A stretch of 64,000 bases of DNA, taken from Bimastos eiseni (taxonomy: Eukaryota; Annelida; Clitellata; Crassiclitellata; Lumbricidae). Each line of letters begins with the position of its first letter. The first letter of the stretch is position 1. The notes beneath the pieces were generated by a model, which saw only the letters and a list, made by a program, of their open reading frames with translations, was not told the origin of the DNA and made no database searches. The stretch spans positions 21,904,589 to 21,968,588 of the forward strand of contig OY365819.1 in assembly GCA_959347315.1 (NCBI GenBank), read 5' to 3'. Below are positions 1-11,646 of the stretch, in pieces. A program made the translations under genes and the position numbers.

Positions 1-240
1 ATTTGTATCTTTGCTCTAACAAAATTCCGTTCCTACTTCAAAGTGGCAACATGGAAAGTATTTTTTTAATAACAAGACATTCATCTGAGCATGTAAAAAA
101 TATTCCATCAAAAAAACTTGCACATTAATTTTTTATAACACTTTATATACAAGCCTCAAAACAGACATTCAGAATATCATCAAACATGTCATTAACCTTG
201 AAATTTACTTTGCAGTGAGATAATTACATGATGTTTATGA

Positions 241-578
241 GTGCCAGTCAGGCCAAGAACTCAGATGAAATCAGTAGAAACAAGAATTAAACATTTTAGG
301 AGTACATGACATTGAGTATGTAGGACAAAGTTCAATATTTGATATAATTGATACTCTATGTCGATAACTATTATTGAACATGAAATTTAACATTCTTCAT
401 CATTGTTCATTAGTTCCAGTCATGTCAAGAAATCAGAGGAAACAAGAATTAAACATTATATGAATATATGACATTGAATATCTAGGACAAAGTTCAATAT
501 TTTATATAATATAAGGATTCTCTATGTCGATAACTATCATTGAACAATGAACATGAAATTTAATATTCATCATCAGAA
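241..578. repeat. Two-copy direct tandem repeat, about 170 bp per copy
   Basis: Two diverged copies lie head to tail, roughly 241-405 and 411-578. Both contain the blocks AACAAGAATTAAACATT, GGACAAAGTTCAATATTT, CTCTATGTCGATAACTAT and GAACATGAAATTTAA. The second copy runs into the 3' end of the minus-strand transposon-like gene (its stop is at 560-562), so the repeat is probably the 3' subterminal part of that element. No function is visible. Bases 1-240 show nothing recognisable. Confidence 0.7.
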
Positions 579-3500
579 TCATCTTCAGATTCGTTACCAA
601 CTCCCAGTTCTTCACAAATGTCAAGATTATTGCAGCAGTCTATGCAACCACAGAGATCAGTGCATTGCAGCTCCGCATTCTAGCATGAACAAGTTTTTCC
701 ACTACATTTTGTCTTTTTGCAAGAACAATGAACAGTTTTTAGTACATTCTCAGGAGCTGGCACATCTTCCATCCAGTTAATAAGTAGTTCATTTCCACCT
801 TTTAGCTTCCAGCCATGTCCATCTGGACTTGGCATTGACATAATTTTGTGAAGTGATCGACGATATATTGCACACTGAAAGTTAGCACGAAGGACGTGTT
901 GTTTCAAACAGTCTCGGTTCGGTGGCAAGCCAGCATCACTGCTACATTTCAGTGTGAAAATAATATACCTGGCTTTATTTACACTAGAACAGCTCTTTTG
1001 TCCACACAAACTACAAACCAACTTTTCTAGGATGCTTAGCACTTCTTCTGTAATGTCCCACGTCTGGCCACGTTTGTTGAAAGTGTAACAAAATTCTTCA
1101 GACTCAAACATAATCTTGATGGCTTTTACTTTTCCTTTGCCTCTGAATGCAGAAACACTATCACAACCAGTGAACACATGTAGACCTAGTAATGCTTGGC
1201 TCTTTATGATCCCATAACTTTGTGATAGGCTGCTCATGTTAACAATTCTTGCATGGAACATTCCCAGTACCAGTGACAAAAAAAATTGAACTGGTTATTT
1301 CATGAGCAAAATAAAGTGAAAGCAGCATGACATCTGTGTCTGGACTTGTAATCAAGATTGTAGAGTATGTTTGGGAAGCATGTTTTGCATGAAGAATTAG
1401 TCTTGTATCAGCTTCCTCATGGTCACTTTCTAGTTCTTTGACTTCTTTGACAACCAAAACATTATTCACATGATGAAAAAAATGACACAAATTTTTGTGA
1501 CAAACAAAGAAATCTATGTCAACAATTTCTGTATCATATTTTTTCCATTCACAAAGAGAAATTCAATGAGTTCTTCCTTGTTATGACCGCTTGAAAGAAA
1601 TTTTTGAAATTGTTTTGGTGTCTTTTGCTCTGGACGAGTTATCTGCACAATTTGTAACCCTGTTGCTGCACGTCGCGATCTCTCACAACTTTTAATGCTA
1701 ATCTGTGGATACCTGACAACAACAAAGTCTATTCTGCCACATTTGTAATATTTTCAAAGAGAAATAAGAGTTCCCAGCAACTGCTGAGCAAGAGCACAAA
1801 ATGTACTTGGTACAGTACCAATCATCTGAATGAGTGCCATGCCATCGATCATTAAAGCTGAATTTTGAGGAACATCTTTCAATTCAACTTCCTGGACAAC
1901 ACGCTCCACCTCATGCATTATTTTTGACATAACTGTTTTAACCAGCTGTCCATCACCTGTACCCAATGATGCCGGAACAGTTGTAAGAGCATATGTCAGT
2001 AAATGATGCAGATCAATGTTCCTTGTCTGACCAATAACCAACAGTCGAGCAAACAATTTTTCACTGCATTTCAGATCCACTGTTGTTGAAGTAAGTTTTG
2101 TTGTTGTCCTACTTGCCATGGTTGCAAATGTTTTTAGCTTGTTGGTTTTTAAAGGTGTATAAAAATCTACACTTCCATTTATCCTAATTCTGACCTCCAC
2201 AAACTTCTCTGCACAAGACTTTCCAATCTCAAAGGCACACTGAAGATCATTTCTGACATCAACAGGAGCTACAACGCCTGATGTAACTGCTAACTATTGC
2301 TTGAATTTGAACTTCTTCTCTTTCAATTGAAGCTTTATCAAGTTCCCTTCTAGTTTTGGTTTCTGAATCTTGCCCAACCATTGCCCTGCATTCTTTAGCA
2401 ATTGCAGCTCGGTGATGGTGTGATAAAATCCACCGATTGACGGCCCCTTTATTCAAGGTAATTCCAGTCACTCCACCTTGTGTTTTGGAATCTTTGTTTA
2501 GTGTTTGTTCAAGTAACTGGTCACATGCAATCAAACTAAATCCATGATGGTCCTGACGTTGAACAACAAAATCTCCATTATGAAATGATTCATTAATGGA
2601 CTGATGTGTTTCTTGAATGCTTTCCATTTCAGCTATATATGCAGGCAAGTATCTTGCATAATTCAAACGGTCATAAGCAAAGTACTATGCCATCATGGAG
2701 TGCAGTGACGACAGATGTAACTTCCATAATTCTTCTCTGGTTGCTCTAACGAACAGTATCAGTGTTTCAATGAGGTCTATGTAAGAACTCCAAAAATCAA
2801 ATGTTGAATTATGTTTTCTCTCTCTTTCAGCAAATTCATTGTAGCTGTCAAGAATTTCGGTAATATCTTCATTTAAATCATCTCTGAATGTTCCAGAATC
2901 TCCACTAGAGTTTAAGTGCAGAGCGACTTCAAGTATTTCAGTTTGTCTATCAGCACTGACTGATTTTAAGAAAGCAGCCCACCTTAATCTGTGCAGAGCC
3001 TCAAACATAAGTTTATGAGCTCTCATACTTCTGTTGTAGTGATGTCAAGAAATTACTCCATTCATTGATCCAGCAGCAACAATTTCTGACTCGATGAGGA
3101 TATCCTGTAATCCTGAGTTTTGAAATCCTTTTCCAATGATTGCTAAAAATGACATAGCGGTGTGAAAGTCACCAAGTCTTACAACCAATCGTTTGGAAAA
3201 TATTTCAATCTGCCAGAGGTCAGATCTGTTGAGCCTTGGCATAAATGGCTTGGTCAAAGACGACAACAATGCTTTCCAATCCGAGTTTGTCTGCTATATC
3301 CAAACTGCGTACCAATATGGTATAAACAGTCGACAATTCTGTTGGACTTGCATCGATTACTGGTAGGTATCAGATTTTAGCCACATTCGGAATAATGGAC
3401 ACAAGTTTTGTGTTGAAACCAGAAGAGCCAGGTAATGTGATGCTGTTTGGCTGAAGCAACTTTGAAAAACAGAATGCATCATCAAGCCGAATAGATTCTT

Positions 3501-4734
3501 AGGGGGTGGATCAATGGAATGCTTGCCAGCTTTCTTCATTTTCATTGACCGTTCAACCACACATGGAAAATCTTTGGATATTTGCTGAACAATGATGCCA
3601 TTTGTATTGTGAGTTGTTCCAGCTCCAGATATTGTTTCTTCCATGAAATCATTGTTGTCCCAAACATTTGTGGTATGGACTTTTGGATAAAAACCAACTG
3701 GCACAATGCTGTTCTTGCTGAGCTCCATACTAGCCAAAGCTGAATCATGCTTAAGAACGGTTGAATGAGAAACGCAATGTCCAAATCCATGTAATAAGGA
3801 AATTAGGTTAGATGACCCAGTCCAATGACGAATCATCAGTCCTAGAGCTAGATGCTTTGGAGTTGTAATTCGACCCTTAGATGACAAATACAATATATCC
3901 TGTGCAATTGACACCAGTTTTCTGTCATTTTCACATGAAGTCTCAACAAAACCATCATGTAAAACTTCATCTGAGGAACCAGTAATCCATGCTAAAAAAA
4001 ATGTAAAGAGCTGCTGGTATTTCTTGCTTGGTTGATTGCAAATTCAGATCAGCGGCTGTTGGAGGCCAGACCTGACTACATCCTCGATAATCCGATATCA
4101 ATGCCTGCAAATGAACAGCGGTTATGTACATATTCCTTATCAATTCGTGGCAATACACATCTGTCTGCTTTCTCTTTAAATCAGCAGTAGTATGGCCTTC
4201 AAATTCACTTTCCTCTGATTCATCTGATTCTTGAGAATTCCACTGATCAATTAGGGATGTAGCTTTGTACAAAACATACACAATCTCACTAAGGTTACAT
4301 AGCGATGGCCGAGAAAACTCCAACTGAGGATATTTTGATTTCAGGTTTTTCTTAAAATTGAAAGTTTTCACTCCCACAAAAGAAGAATCTGTTTCTTTTA
4401 ACATATTGTTGAAGATATCACAAAGTTTAACCATGCAAATTATTTCACCCTCATGCAGTATTTTTTCCTCAATAAGTACACACAATTTCTGGAAACACTC
4501 TCCGTCCTATACAGTCCTTTCGTGTGAGGAATCGAATGGTTTACTTTCATTCACTAAAACAGAACTTGTGTAGGTTTTGTGACATGATCTATGGTATCTC
4601 ATTTCAATTGCTACACAGTCCTTTCCGCGAATCTGGAGAAGTAAAGGCTCATCATTGCGTTTCAAGGCAGCTTCTAGAAGTAATCCACCTGAAACGTAAG
4701 TGAAAATGAATTCTTTTGATAGTTCTGCTAACAA
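560..4734 (-). pseudogene. Decayed transposon-like gene with PIN/XPG-like acidic block and CXC-like tail
   Basis: One collinear minus-strand coding sequence without introns, broken by at least four frame changes (near 3940, 2230, 1620 and 1270) and several in-frame stops. From N to C terminus the visible blocks are: a RGKDCVAIEMRYHRSC segment (about 4610), a LMIRHWTGSSNLISLLHGFG block (about 3810), a GAGTTHNTNG block (about 3620), HEEADTRLILHAKH plus SPDTDVMLL (1440-1300), TGCDSVSAFRGKGK (about 1150), and a tail of closely spaced cysteines (VHCSCKKTKCSGKTCSC). The tail continues past a TAG at 680-682 through CTDLCGCIDCC to a TAA at 560-562. The spaced acidic residues in the HEEADTR, SPDTDV and GCDS blocks resemble PIN/XPG-type nuclease folds. 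I recall similar proteins as large, dispersed, unnamed families in invertebrate genomes; that and the mobile-element interpretation are inference. The element is inactive as it stands. Confidence 0.75.
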
Positions 4735-5201
4735 TAAATCTTTAAAGCAAATACAAAAATAATATATTCATTTCATGGCAAAAGCAGACGATGCACGTCA
4801 ACTGCATACAACAAAATTGGACTGCAACAGAGTAATATTTCGCAAAAAAATTGCAAGCCAGATATTTCTGATTGTTGATACAGTGTTGGTGGGATAAATT
4901 TATGGTTATATTTTGCTGGCAGAGTAAAAGTCAGGCAGCCTCTGACAAAGGCTGTAGCTGTGCTAAGCCAGTAGGAGTAAAATATGTAGAATGTGGGTGT
5001 CATTTTTGATGCTCTAACTACTGTCTATTAGGAGCGCCTCTGAGTCAGATGATTGATAAGTACATGAATGCATGATTTGCTCTAAATTTTATTTTAGTCT
5101 ATGTTTAGATGTGCTACTCAGATTCTGGTTTTGAAAGAATTGCGATTCAACGTTTTATTGCGGTTTTTGCGTTAACTTTTGAAATCTTTATTTGAGTTCT
5201 C
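4735..5201. other. Divergent intergenic gap upstream of SRFBP1
   Basis: These 467 bp separate the 5' end of the minus-strand pseudogene from the SRFBP1 start codon. They should hold the SRFBP1 promoter and 5' UTR and may include decayed 5' sequence of the transposon-like gene. No TATA box or other defined promoter element stands out. Confidence 0.4.
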
Positions 5202-5270
5202 ATGGATTCACCGAAGAGAGATGCGGATACGACTGATGGGACGATGTCCATTGTAGAATTGAACAATCTG
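5202..5270 (+). CDS. SRFBP1: SRFBP1 exon 1
   Basis: The ATG at 5202 opens MDSPKRDADTTDG and the exon ends in VELNNL, followed by donor GTTGGA at 5271. It ends in phase 0. The LNN motif aligns with the LNN in vertebrate SRFBP1 just before the conserved basic helix. Confidence 0.8.
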
Positions 5271-8200
5271 GTTGGATTTGCTTTTATCGCTCATATACAC
5301 GCGTATGATTGTTAGCGTATGATTGTTGGTGATGGGTGAAATGCGGGAGTGCGGGCTGCTGGATAAGCAGGAACACAACGGGTTTTCACCCGTTGTGTTC
5401 CTGCTTATCCACGTGAAATGAAACCGACGTGAAATGCGGAAATTTTTTCGGGAATGTTGGTGAAAAGCGGGAAGAAACCTGTTACTGTCCAAAAGACGGC
5501 GGTAGAATCCCGTCTTTATTTTATCTATCCAGCTTCCATTTAAGCATTCTTGCTCTCATCAATCCAGCGTCCATTTAAGCATTCCTTTTTCATCTATCCA
5601 GCTTCCATTTAAGTATTATTCTTTCGATGAGGCAACAGGAAAGAACGCCAGTAGGAAAGAGTGTTTGACAGAGAGGACTTAGCTATTTATAAATGTTGTA
5701 TACATGATTGTTGCTTACTCACCTTCAGTCAATTCTACAAAGGTTCTTAGTTTAGGTGTGAGATAGGCCAGCAGATTAATTACCTGTTATTTCCTATTCC
5801 CATCATGCATTGGCTTTGGCCTTTGATCTTTGGACATTTCACCAAATGAGTATTTGTATTTTTAACTACTTTTTTTGTTCTTGTATTAGGTTATATCCTT
5901 CAGGACATCTGTCCGATATGCCAGAGTTGTAGTGGTGAAGAAATTAGCAAAACAGATAAATACCTACAAAAGCAAAAAGTAAGCCAAGATGCAAGTTATT
6001 TACAGATTAATTTGTTGCTTAGAAAGATGATGTGTCATAAGACTTTGGAGGAAGAACCATTGTCACGATTTCCTGTAAATCATCTTTTATGAGCTGAGGC
6101 CAACAATTCAGCCTATTCATAAAAATTCGTGAACGCTTTGCCATGGTTATCAGTTGTTGAAAAACTGCACTGGAAGATTCATATTCTTTTTTAATGAAAG
6201 TGTGTAGCCTTAATTTACATATCTGCGACAAAATACATTGTGCAGAAAATTATCCGAAAATGCAGATAAATGCATCAGAAGCGACACTCCAACTTCTTTA
6301 TATTTGTGATCCTAGTAAAGTAATATTTTCCTTTCCAATGAGTGACAAGTGAACCTTTCCTCTCTCAGGGTCACTTGGGTGCAACATTCAAGACCTTCTC
6401 GAGCCACGTCTTCTCTTGCTGGAATGAGAGAAAGCGCATTTTTGAGTGATGCCTTGATTGTCAAAATTTGAATAGAAGTGTTGATATTAGTTCTGTGCAA
6501 ATCATTGTGTTTGTGTTTTAAAACAGAGGTACAGAGGAACAGCTTAAGACTAACCTTAGAAAAGCAGAACGTCTTCAGGAACAGATAGAAGTTCTTAAAG
6601 TAGGTTAAGTTTATATATATATAATATATATATATATATATGTGTGTTATTCGTTTTATTGCCCTTTTAAAGGCTTTAGTAGGTATTTTTAAATGGGAAC
6701 ATTTTCCCCAGTTATGATATTTCCAAGATAACTTAGAAATGTCATATACATAAGTCTCAGAAACAGATTCTTCAGCTGATATGCATATATTTGGAATTGG
6801 AATAAATCTTGCTTCATTCCTCATCCATTGGTTTGTAATAATTTTAATTGCACATTTATATAGCACCATCTCAAGAGAGACTATCTGACTCCATTTCTTT
6901 ATTTGTCTGAGTCAGCATTTTGCATGTCCTAAAGGCCAATTTCTGATTTCAATTGAAAACTAACACATATATCAGGAATTCATGAAAACGAGTTTGGCGT
7001 TATGTCATAATTATGTTGTAGCGGCAGTTCATCCACTTGTGCCTGTGACCTATATTCATCATGCCTTGACCTAAGCATCATGCCTTTGACCTTTAGAAGC
7101 ATCATGCTTTGACCTTTGATGCTTTGGTCATGCCTTTTCAATTCAATTCTCTTACCTAAGCATCATGCCTTTGATCTATGCATTTTGCCTGTTACTTTAA
7201 AGCACCATGCTTACTACCTAAACATAATGCGTTCAATCTAATCGCCAACGCTTGAATCATGTCACATAGCACGAGTTGTAGAATAAATTAGAAACTCGTG
7301 CATAGAAATTTCTTGAATTGATAATGTGTCTGAATTCAAAATATCTCCCAGGTAACCATGTATCAGAGAACCATGTTCGAAAGTTAAATTAATCTAATTA
7401 CTACTTATTAAAAACCTAAATCTTCTGCAGTGCAGTAATTTAAGTTGGTTTACAAATTGTTAAATTGAATTACTTGCAGTCCATAATAAACACATGTTTC
7501 TTGTAGAAATGTAAAGATGATAAAATTACAAAATTTTGTCTGACATCAAAGTTTAGTCTTGAAGAAGTTGCTCAGAAGGTACTCTTGAAGTTTTCATTGA
7601 TTCATTTCTTGGTTTAAGTTAAGTGCTTTTGGTTGTCTAAGTGAACATTTTTCTTCCAGCAAATGTTTCTTTTGCTTACTTTTAGAGCAGTAATGATTTT
7701 TCAATTCTCTCCCAGTTTGATTTGCTCAGTTGCTTTCAAGAGTCATTTCATGCTCAACTTAATCTTCTCTCTTCTCTAATGCTTATCCATTGTAGACTCT
7801 CTCTCTCTCTGTCTTTTTTAATGGTTTTGGTGCTACATCGTTTGATGCTTTGTGCATTGGCACTACAGAAGTTACAGATTCATTCATTAATAATAAAATT
7901 GATATGAGGATGTTGACTGGTTTATTGATGGATGACTTCTGCTGATGCTAGTTTTAAGTTTTAGTGAGGTGTGTCTACAGTCGTAGAAGCTATGTCTCGA
8001 ATGCATTATGTTTAGGTCAAAGGCATGATGCTTTAAGGTAAACGGCACAATGCATTCTGAGTAGATGATATTAGGGGACTGAGTGGAAATTCCATATGTA
8101 CTGCACTATGTTGTAATAGCAACTCATTGTTTCAAAGTGATGTGTTTCAATATTTGTTAAGCTTGTTCTTCTACAAGATTCAGCAAATATGCAGAAGTTT

Positions 8201-10373
8201 TGTATTTTGTGCTGTTTATTTAAGATCAGTTTGTGAAATTTATGTTGAGATTTTGGCTCCACTTGCACCTCTAGGCCTAGCCAACTCGGCTATGATGATG
8301 ACACTGACTTTGGGAAGATGAGATGATGAGGGAGAGGATTGACTACATCTGCCTTCTTATGCTGAGGCTGAGTTGCTGACACTTTATGCCCATAGCTGTC
8401 TCTCAGTATAGCTTGATGAACTACTTTTCTTTTCTTCTGTAGAGGACTGTTTACTTTCAGTGCATTAAGTTTTGCTTTGTCACAGGGAACAACAGAGGAA
8501 AAGGCATTAACTCGAGTCGCATGTCAAAAACTTATGAAGACTAAAGTTTGCAACTGGCGTAAGGCACATCCAGATTGGCAGTTACTGTGTGAGAAGTTGA
8601 ATACGTGGGTATCAAAACGAATTAGAAGCAAAGACATGGCCATTCTGAAAACTGAAATTCTGTTCAAGAAAAAGGAGCAGGCTCAGTTAGAAGGATTATC
8701 TAATGAAAAGACAGATGGGAAGATGGAGGATGAACCGAAAGCTGTTTCACCAGATGAAACGGATGATTCGTATCAGGAAGAGAAGAAGGACAAAACAAAA
8801 ACAAAAGAAAGAGCTAACGGTAATAATATGTATGATTTAAACCAGAATAGCAGCCTTCTGAATAGGTTGTATGGTGTCCTTTTAGTGGTTATTATTATTA
8901 TGAATAGTAGCCTTACAAAGAATTTACATTCAGGTTGTTCATGACAGATTTTCAATTTTCAGGTGTTAAAAGTTTCTGTCAGTGCCTTAAGAAACTTGTT
9001 CTTGATTTGTAGCTACTAAAAGTCATGTGAAGGAAAGGAAACACGAAGCCAGTGGCTCTGACGACGATGATGTTTGTGAACAGAAGATCCAAACATTGAA
9101 TTCATCAACAAGTGATTTACTACGAAATAAAAGGAAAAAGAAAAGTGAACCGTCTAGAAAAACTATATCTGATAAGTTCCGGTTAGTAGAAATATAAAAA
9201 CTGATGCTCTTAATCACTTAATTTATTCTTTTTTAGTCCTCTGCAAATTTTTGTCTGGTTTTCATTAAGTTTTTCTGGGATCTTGTTATGCATGTATGAT
9301 TTTTTATGAATAAATTTTCTATGCGTCCCCCAAATAAGTCTAATCTTGAGTAATAAAAACTATAATTTTTATATGATAAAAATTTGATGATGGTGAATGT
9401 TTTTACAGAGACAGCAACAAATCAGAGAAGTGTAAAGCCTTAAAACCATCTCATAATAAAGGTATGCTGCAACTTTTTAAATCCGCTATATTTCTGCCAT
9501 TGTTCAGTTATTACTTCATATTCAGATTATTTCTCTTCTCGATGATTCATTCTTTGCTGTTGTCCACTTTTAGAGAAGTACCTCTTTACAAAGCACGTGC
9601 TGTAGTGTCATGCCAATTCAACATAGTAACTCATGCAGAAATCTCTGTAATGTGGAATCACAATGAGTCTGATATGGACAAATTACATTGCTCAAAAACA
9701 GCAAAATATGATCAAAAGTGAATTTTGCTCATTTTCAGATTTAAGCGGAAATGGGCAAAACAAATTTGTTTACATTTTTGATACCTCTTATTTATGACAT
9801 TCATTGTTTTATTGTGTATTTTCAGGATTTTTGGACCTCCTATATTTTTATAAATAATTTATTGTCAATATCTAGAACGAAGATACAATGAAAACCATTT
9901 ATCATATTTTCTAGGATGCTGATATAGGTAGATTCTAATACTATACCAAGTTTAAATAAATCCTCTGCATGGATGCTATTGTTGTGGTATTTGCATTTAT
10001 ATCATCCAGCCAAAGCGATAAGCTTTTTTATGTGGTTTTCTCAAATTAACAATTTATAAACAGGAAGGCAGAATAAATTTGTTAAATTGCTTTTTAAATT
10101 GTGATTGATGATGGTAGTTTTCGCCCTTTTTGAAACTCAAGTACGCATTTGATTTGATTTCAATGTTTTCTTATTTTGCCAAAAGTTAGGTTTTTGCAGT
10201 TCATTTGGTTTGCATAATTTTTCTATGTTTGACAAACTGTTCTTTGAATTTCAGATTCTGCACCCAAAAAACTGCAAAATGCTTCAGTACATCCATCTTG
10301 GGAAGCAAAGAAAAAAGAGAAAGAGCAGAATTTTATCACTTTTCAGCATAAGAGTGTTATATTTTCAGACTAG
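5202..10373 (+). CDS. SRFBP1: SRF-binding protein 1 / BUD22-domain protein, 8 exons
   Basis: Coding exons are 5202-5270, 5890-5978, 6527-6599, 7507-7578, 8486-8819, 9013-9181, 9409-9461 and 10255-10373. They total 978 nt, or 325 residues, and every junction is GT-AG with matching phase. The N terminus (ELNN, then RTSVRYARVVVVKKL, then YKSKKGTEE) and the following coiled segment match the conserved start of vertebrate SRFBP1. The next exon carries KALTRVACQKLMKTKV, like the conserved BUD22 helix. The middle is acidic/lysine-rich and low in conservation. The C terminus, HPSWEAKKKEKEQ to VIFSD-stop, matches the diagnostic tail of the family. SRFBP1 is a nuclear cofactor that binds serum response factor; its BUD22 relatives act in small-subunit rRNA processing. 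The human protein is longer, about 429 residues, mostly in the variable middle. The start ATG at 5202 fits the family N terminus and leaves a 23-codon first exon. Confidence 0.9.
5360..5411. repeat. Perfect inverted repeat, 24-bp stem with 4-nt loop
   Basis: Arms 5360-5383 and 5388-5411 are exactly complementary and enclose the loop TTTC (5384-5387). The arm begins TGGATAAGCAGGAACACAAC. It lies in SRFBP1 intron 1, 90 bp after the donor. It could be the remnant of a miniature element, or a foldback at an inverted duplication. Confidence 0.9.
5522..5617. repeat. Three-copy short tandem repeat in SRFBP1 intron 1
   Basis: The phrase ATCCAGCTTCCATTTAAG recurs near 5527, 5561 and 5595, a period of about 34 bp with small changes. 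A looser relative (CTATCCAGTCTCTAGTTAAG) occurs near 32470 in a HIP1 intron, so the unit may belong to a dispersed repeat. Confidence 0.65.
5890..5978 (+). CDS. SRFBP1: SRFBP1 exon 2
   Basis: Acceptor TTGTATTAG precedes GTTATATCC, and the donor is GTAAGC at 5979. It codes the basic helix RTSVRYARVVVVKKLAKQ and ends two bases into a lysine codon. A second AG at 5902-5903 would also give the right frame but would shorten the alignment to the family. Confidence 0.85.
6527..6599 (+). CDS. SRFBP1: SRFBP1 exon 3
   Basis: Acceptor AAAACAG. The first base completes a lysine codon, giving KGTEEQLKTNLRKAERLQEQ, the conserved GTE(D/E) coiled segment of the family. The donor is GTAGGT at 6600. Confidence 0.9.
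7040..7260. repeat. Degenerate CATCATGCCTTTGACC repeat cluster, left arm
   Basis: Several imperfect copies of CTAAGCATCATGCCTTTGACC lie in SRFBP1 intron 3. The stretch 7180-7234 is the reverse complement, at roughly 85 per cent by eye, of 7999-8053 in the next intron. Exon 4 therefore sits between inverted repeats. Confidence 0.7.
7507..7578 (+). CDS. SRFBP1: SRFBP1 exon 4
   Basis: 72 nt, phase 0 at both ends, coding KCKDDKITKFCLTSKFSLEE. It corresponds to the family segment around 'ELKPDIVTKSAL'. The acceptor is TTGTAG and the donor GTACTC. Skipping it would keep the frame. It is flanked by an inverted repeat in the two adjacent introns. Confidence 0.85.
7999..8053. repeat. Right arm of the inverted repeat flanking SRFBP1 exon 4
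   Basis: Contains GAATGCATTATG, then TTTAGGTCAAAGGCATGATG, then GGCACAATGC. Its reverse complement aligns along its full 55 bp with 7180-7234, with a few mismatches and one offsetting indel pair. Confidence 0.75.
8486..8819 (+). CDS. SRFBP1: SRFBP1 exon 5 (largest)
   Basis: Acceptor TTTGTCACAG. It codes GTTEEKALTRVACQKLMKTK, then NWRKAHPDWQLLCEKL, then a charged, lysine- and glutamate-rich tail. The donor is GTAATA at 8820 and the exon ends in phase 1. The first block is the conserved BUD22-type helix. Confidence 0.9.
9013..9181 (+). CDS. SRFBP1: SRFBP1 exon 6
   Basis: Acceptor ATTTGTAG; the exon continues from phase 1. It codes a low-complexity acidic then basic stretch (ASGSDDDD, later LLRNKRKKKSEPSRK) that may include a nuclear localisation signal. 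The donor is GTTAGT; it ends in phase 2. Confidence 0.85.
9409..9461 (+). CDS. SRFBP1: SRFBP1 exon 7
   Basis: Acceptor TTTTTACAG. It codes RDSNKSEKCKALKPSHNK and ends in phase 1 before GTATGC. It is found by phase continuity between exons 6 and 8; the sequence itself is not conserved. Confidence 0.75.
10255..10373 (+). CDS. SRFBP1: SRFBP1 exon 8 (terminal)
   Basis: Acceptor TTTGAATTTCAG. It codes DSAPKKLQNASVHPSWEAKK, then EQNFITFQHKSVIFSD and TAG at 10371-10373. HPSWEA...KEQ followed by a short F-D end is the hallmark C terminus of SRFBP1 proteins. Confidence 0.92.
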
Positions 10374-10428
10374 AAGCCATTTATGTAAGTAATCTGATAA
10401 CATAAACTAACATAACATGTTTTATAGG

Positions 10429-10945
10429 GTGATCGGACATTTTGGTGTGGGACAATTTGGTGCCGGGACAATTTGGTATAGGACAATTCGGTGCCGAATG
10501 AGTTTGCAAGTGTATTTAGACCAGATATCGGTATGTAGTAACTGACATTTTAAAATATTCAGAATGGGAGCGAAATAATATTCTCCGTATCATCCAGCCG
10601 AACCAGCACATGTTTGGTTCTTGTAGAGTTATAGTCAACACAAAGGGACTGTGTCACCTTCCAGCTAGAGTAGTCCTCCACTAAAGAATATTACAAATTA
10701 CATCGATTTCGGTTTCTGACTCACATCGTATTTACTAACGGCGGTAGAAGTTGATAAATCCATGTCTTAATGTTACTGTACTCTTTAATTGCAATTACTC
10801 AAAGTCAGTATTTCAGGGCTGTTGTCTTCACCAGTCTCTAAAATAGCCAGAATGTGCTGGATAATATGGAGAATACTATTTCGTCCCCCATTCTGAATTG
10901 TCTGCGCCAAACTGTCCGGCACTGAATTGTCAGGGAACCATTTTA
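10429..10945. mobile_element. MITE with long terminal inverted repeats
   Basis: The left end (GGGACAATTTGGTGCCGG, later ATTCAGAATGGGAGCGAAAT to about 10600) is the inverted complement of the right end (from GCTGGATAATATGGAG at about 10857 to GTCCGGCACTGAATTGTC at about 10932). The inverted arms exceed 100 bp. The exact ends and target duplication are unclear. No coding capacity is seen. Confidence 0.75.
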
Positions 10946-11282
10946 CAGTGGTTCAGAAGATCGCATCTGTGTAAGAACAACTTTTTTTTCTTTGTTATCT
11001 CATTTCTTAGTAATTTATTTGTGAAGCAATTGCTCTGAAGATGGTCATCTTTTGCTGACCTGAATTCCAGAATGTTTATAAATTTTGTCAGTAATAAACA
11101 GTTTTCATATTAAAAATGAATGATAATTATATAAATGTAAACATTAGCTTCATCAAACAAACTTTGAAGCACTCAAAAGTAGCTGCAACTCATGATCTCT
11201 TTCTCTCTCTTTCTGATTGACAGTAACTGCTAATTGGCTTCTATGATATGAGTGTTCAATGCTGTTCATCTTATGTTTAAAG

Positions 11283-11646
11283 CATTGTTCCCTCTAATTT
11301 TTGGAGATCGTGTGCACAAGAAATATTTTGTGCAACATGTTATAAATAGTTTCCACTTTTATGTGCAGGTCTGAGCTGCACATAATCTTATTCGATGATA
11401 ATTAAATTAAGACTATGTCAGTTCTGATAACTTAATAAAAGTCTCTATTCTAAAGACATATAAGGGGACATATCAGCCAAGGAACCAAAGTTCCTGGAAT
11501 ACGGTAGGCCTCAGTTGGCTAGGAGACTGAATTTATGTATATAGTTTCATTAAAAAAAATCATGACTTTTTTCGTGCACATTAAATTCTTGTGTGCGCTG
11601 GCTCCACGGCCTGTGTGCACGTGCACACAGCTTAGAGGGAACATTG
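11283..11646. mobile_element. Non-autonomous hAT element, 364 bp
   Basis: The terminal inverted repeats are CATTGTTCCCTCTAA at the left and, read inward from the right, CAATGTTCCCTCTAAG. The flanks GTTTAAAG (11275-11282) and GTTTAGAG (11647-11654) form an 8-bp target duplication with one mismatch. The ends resemble Tip100-type hAT elements; the group assignment is from memory. Confidence 0.85.
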
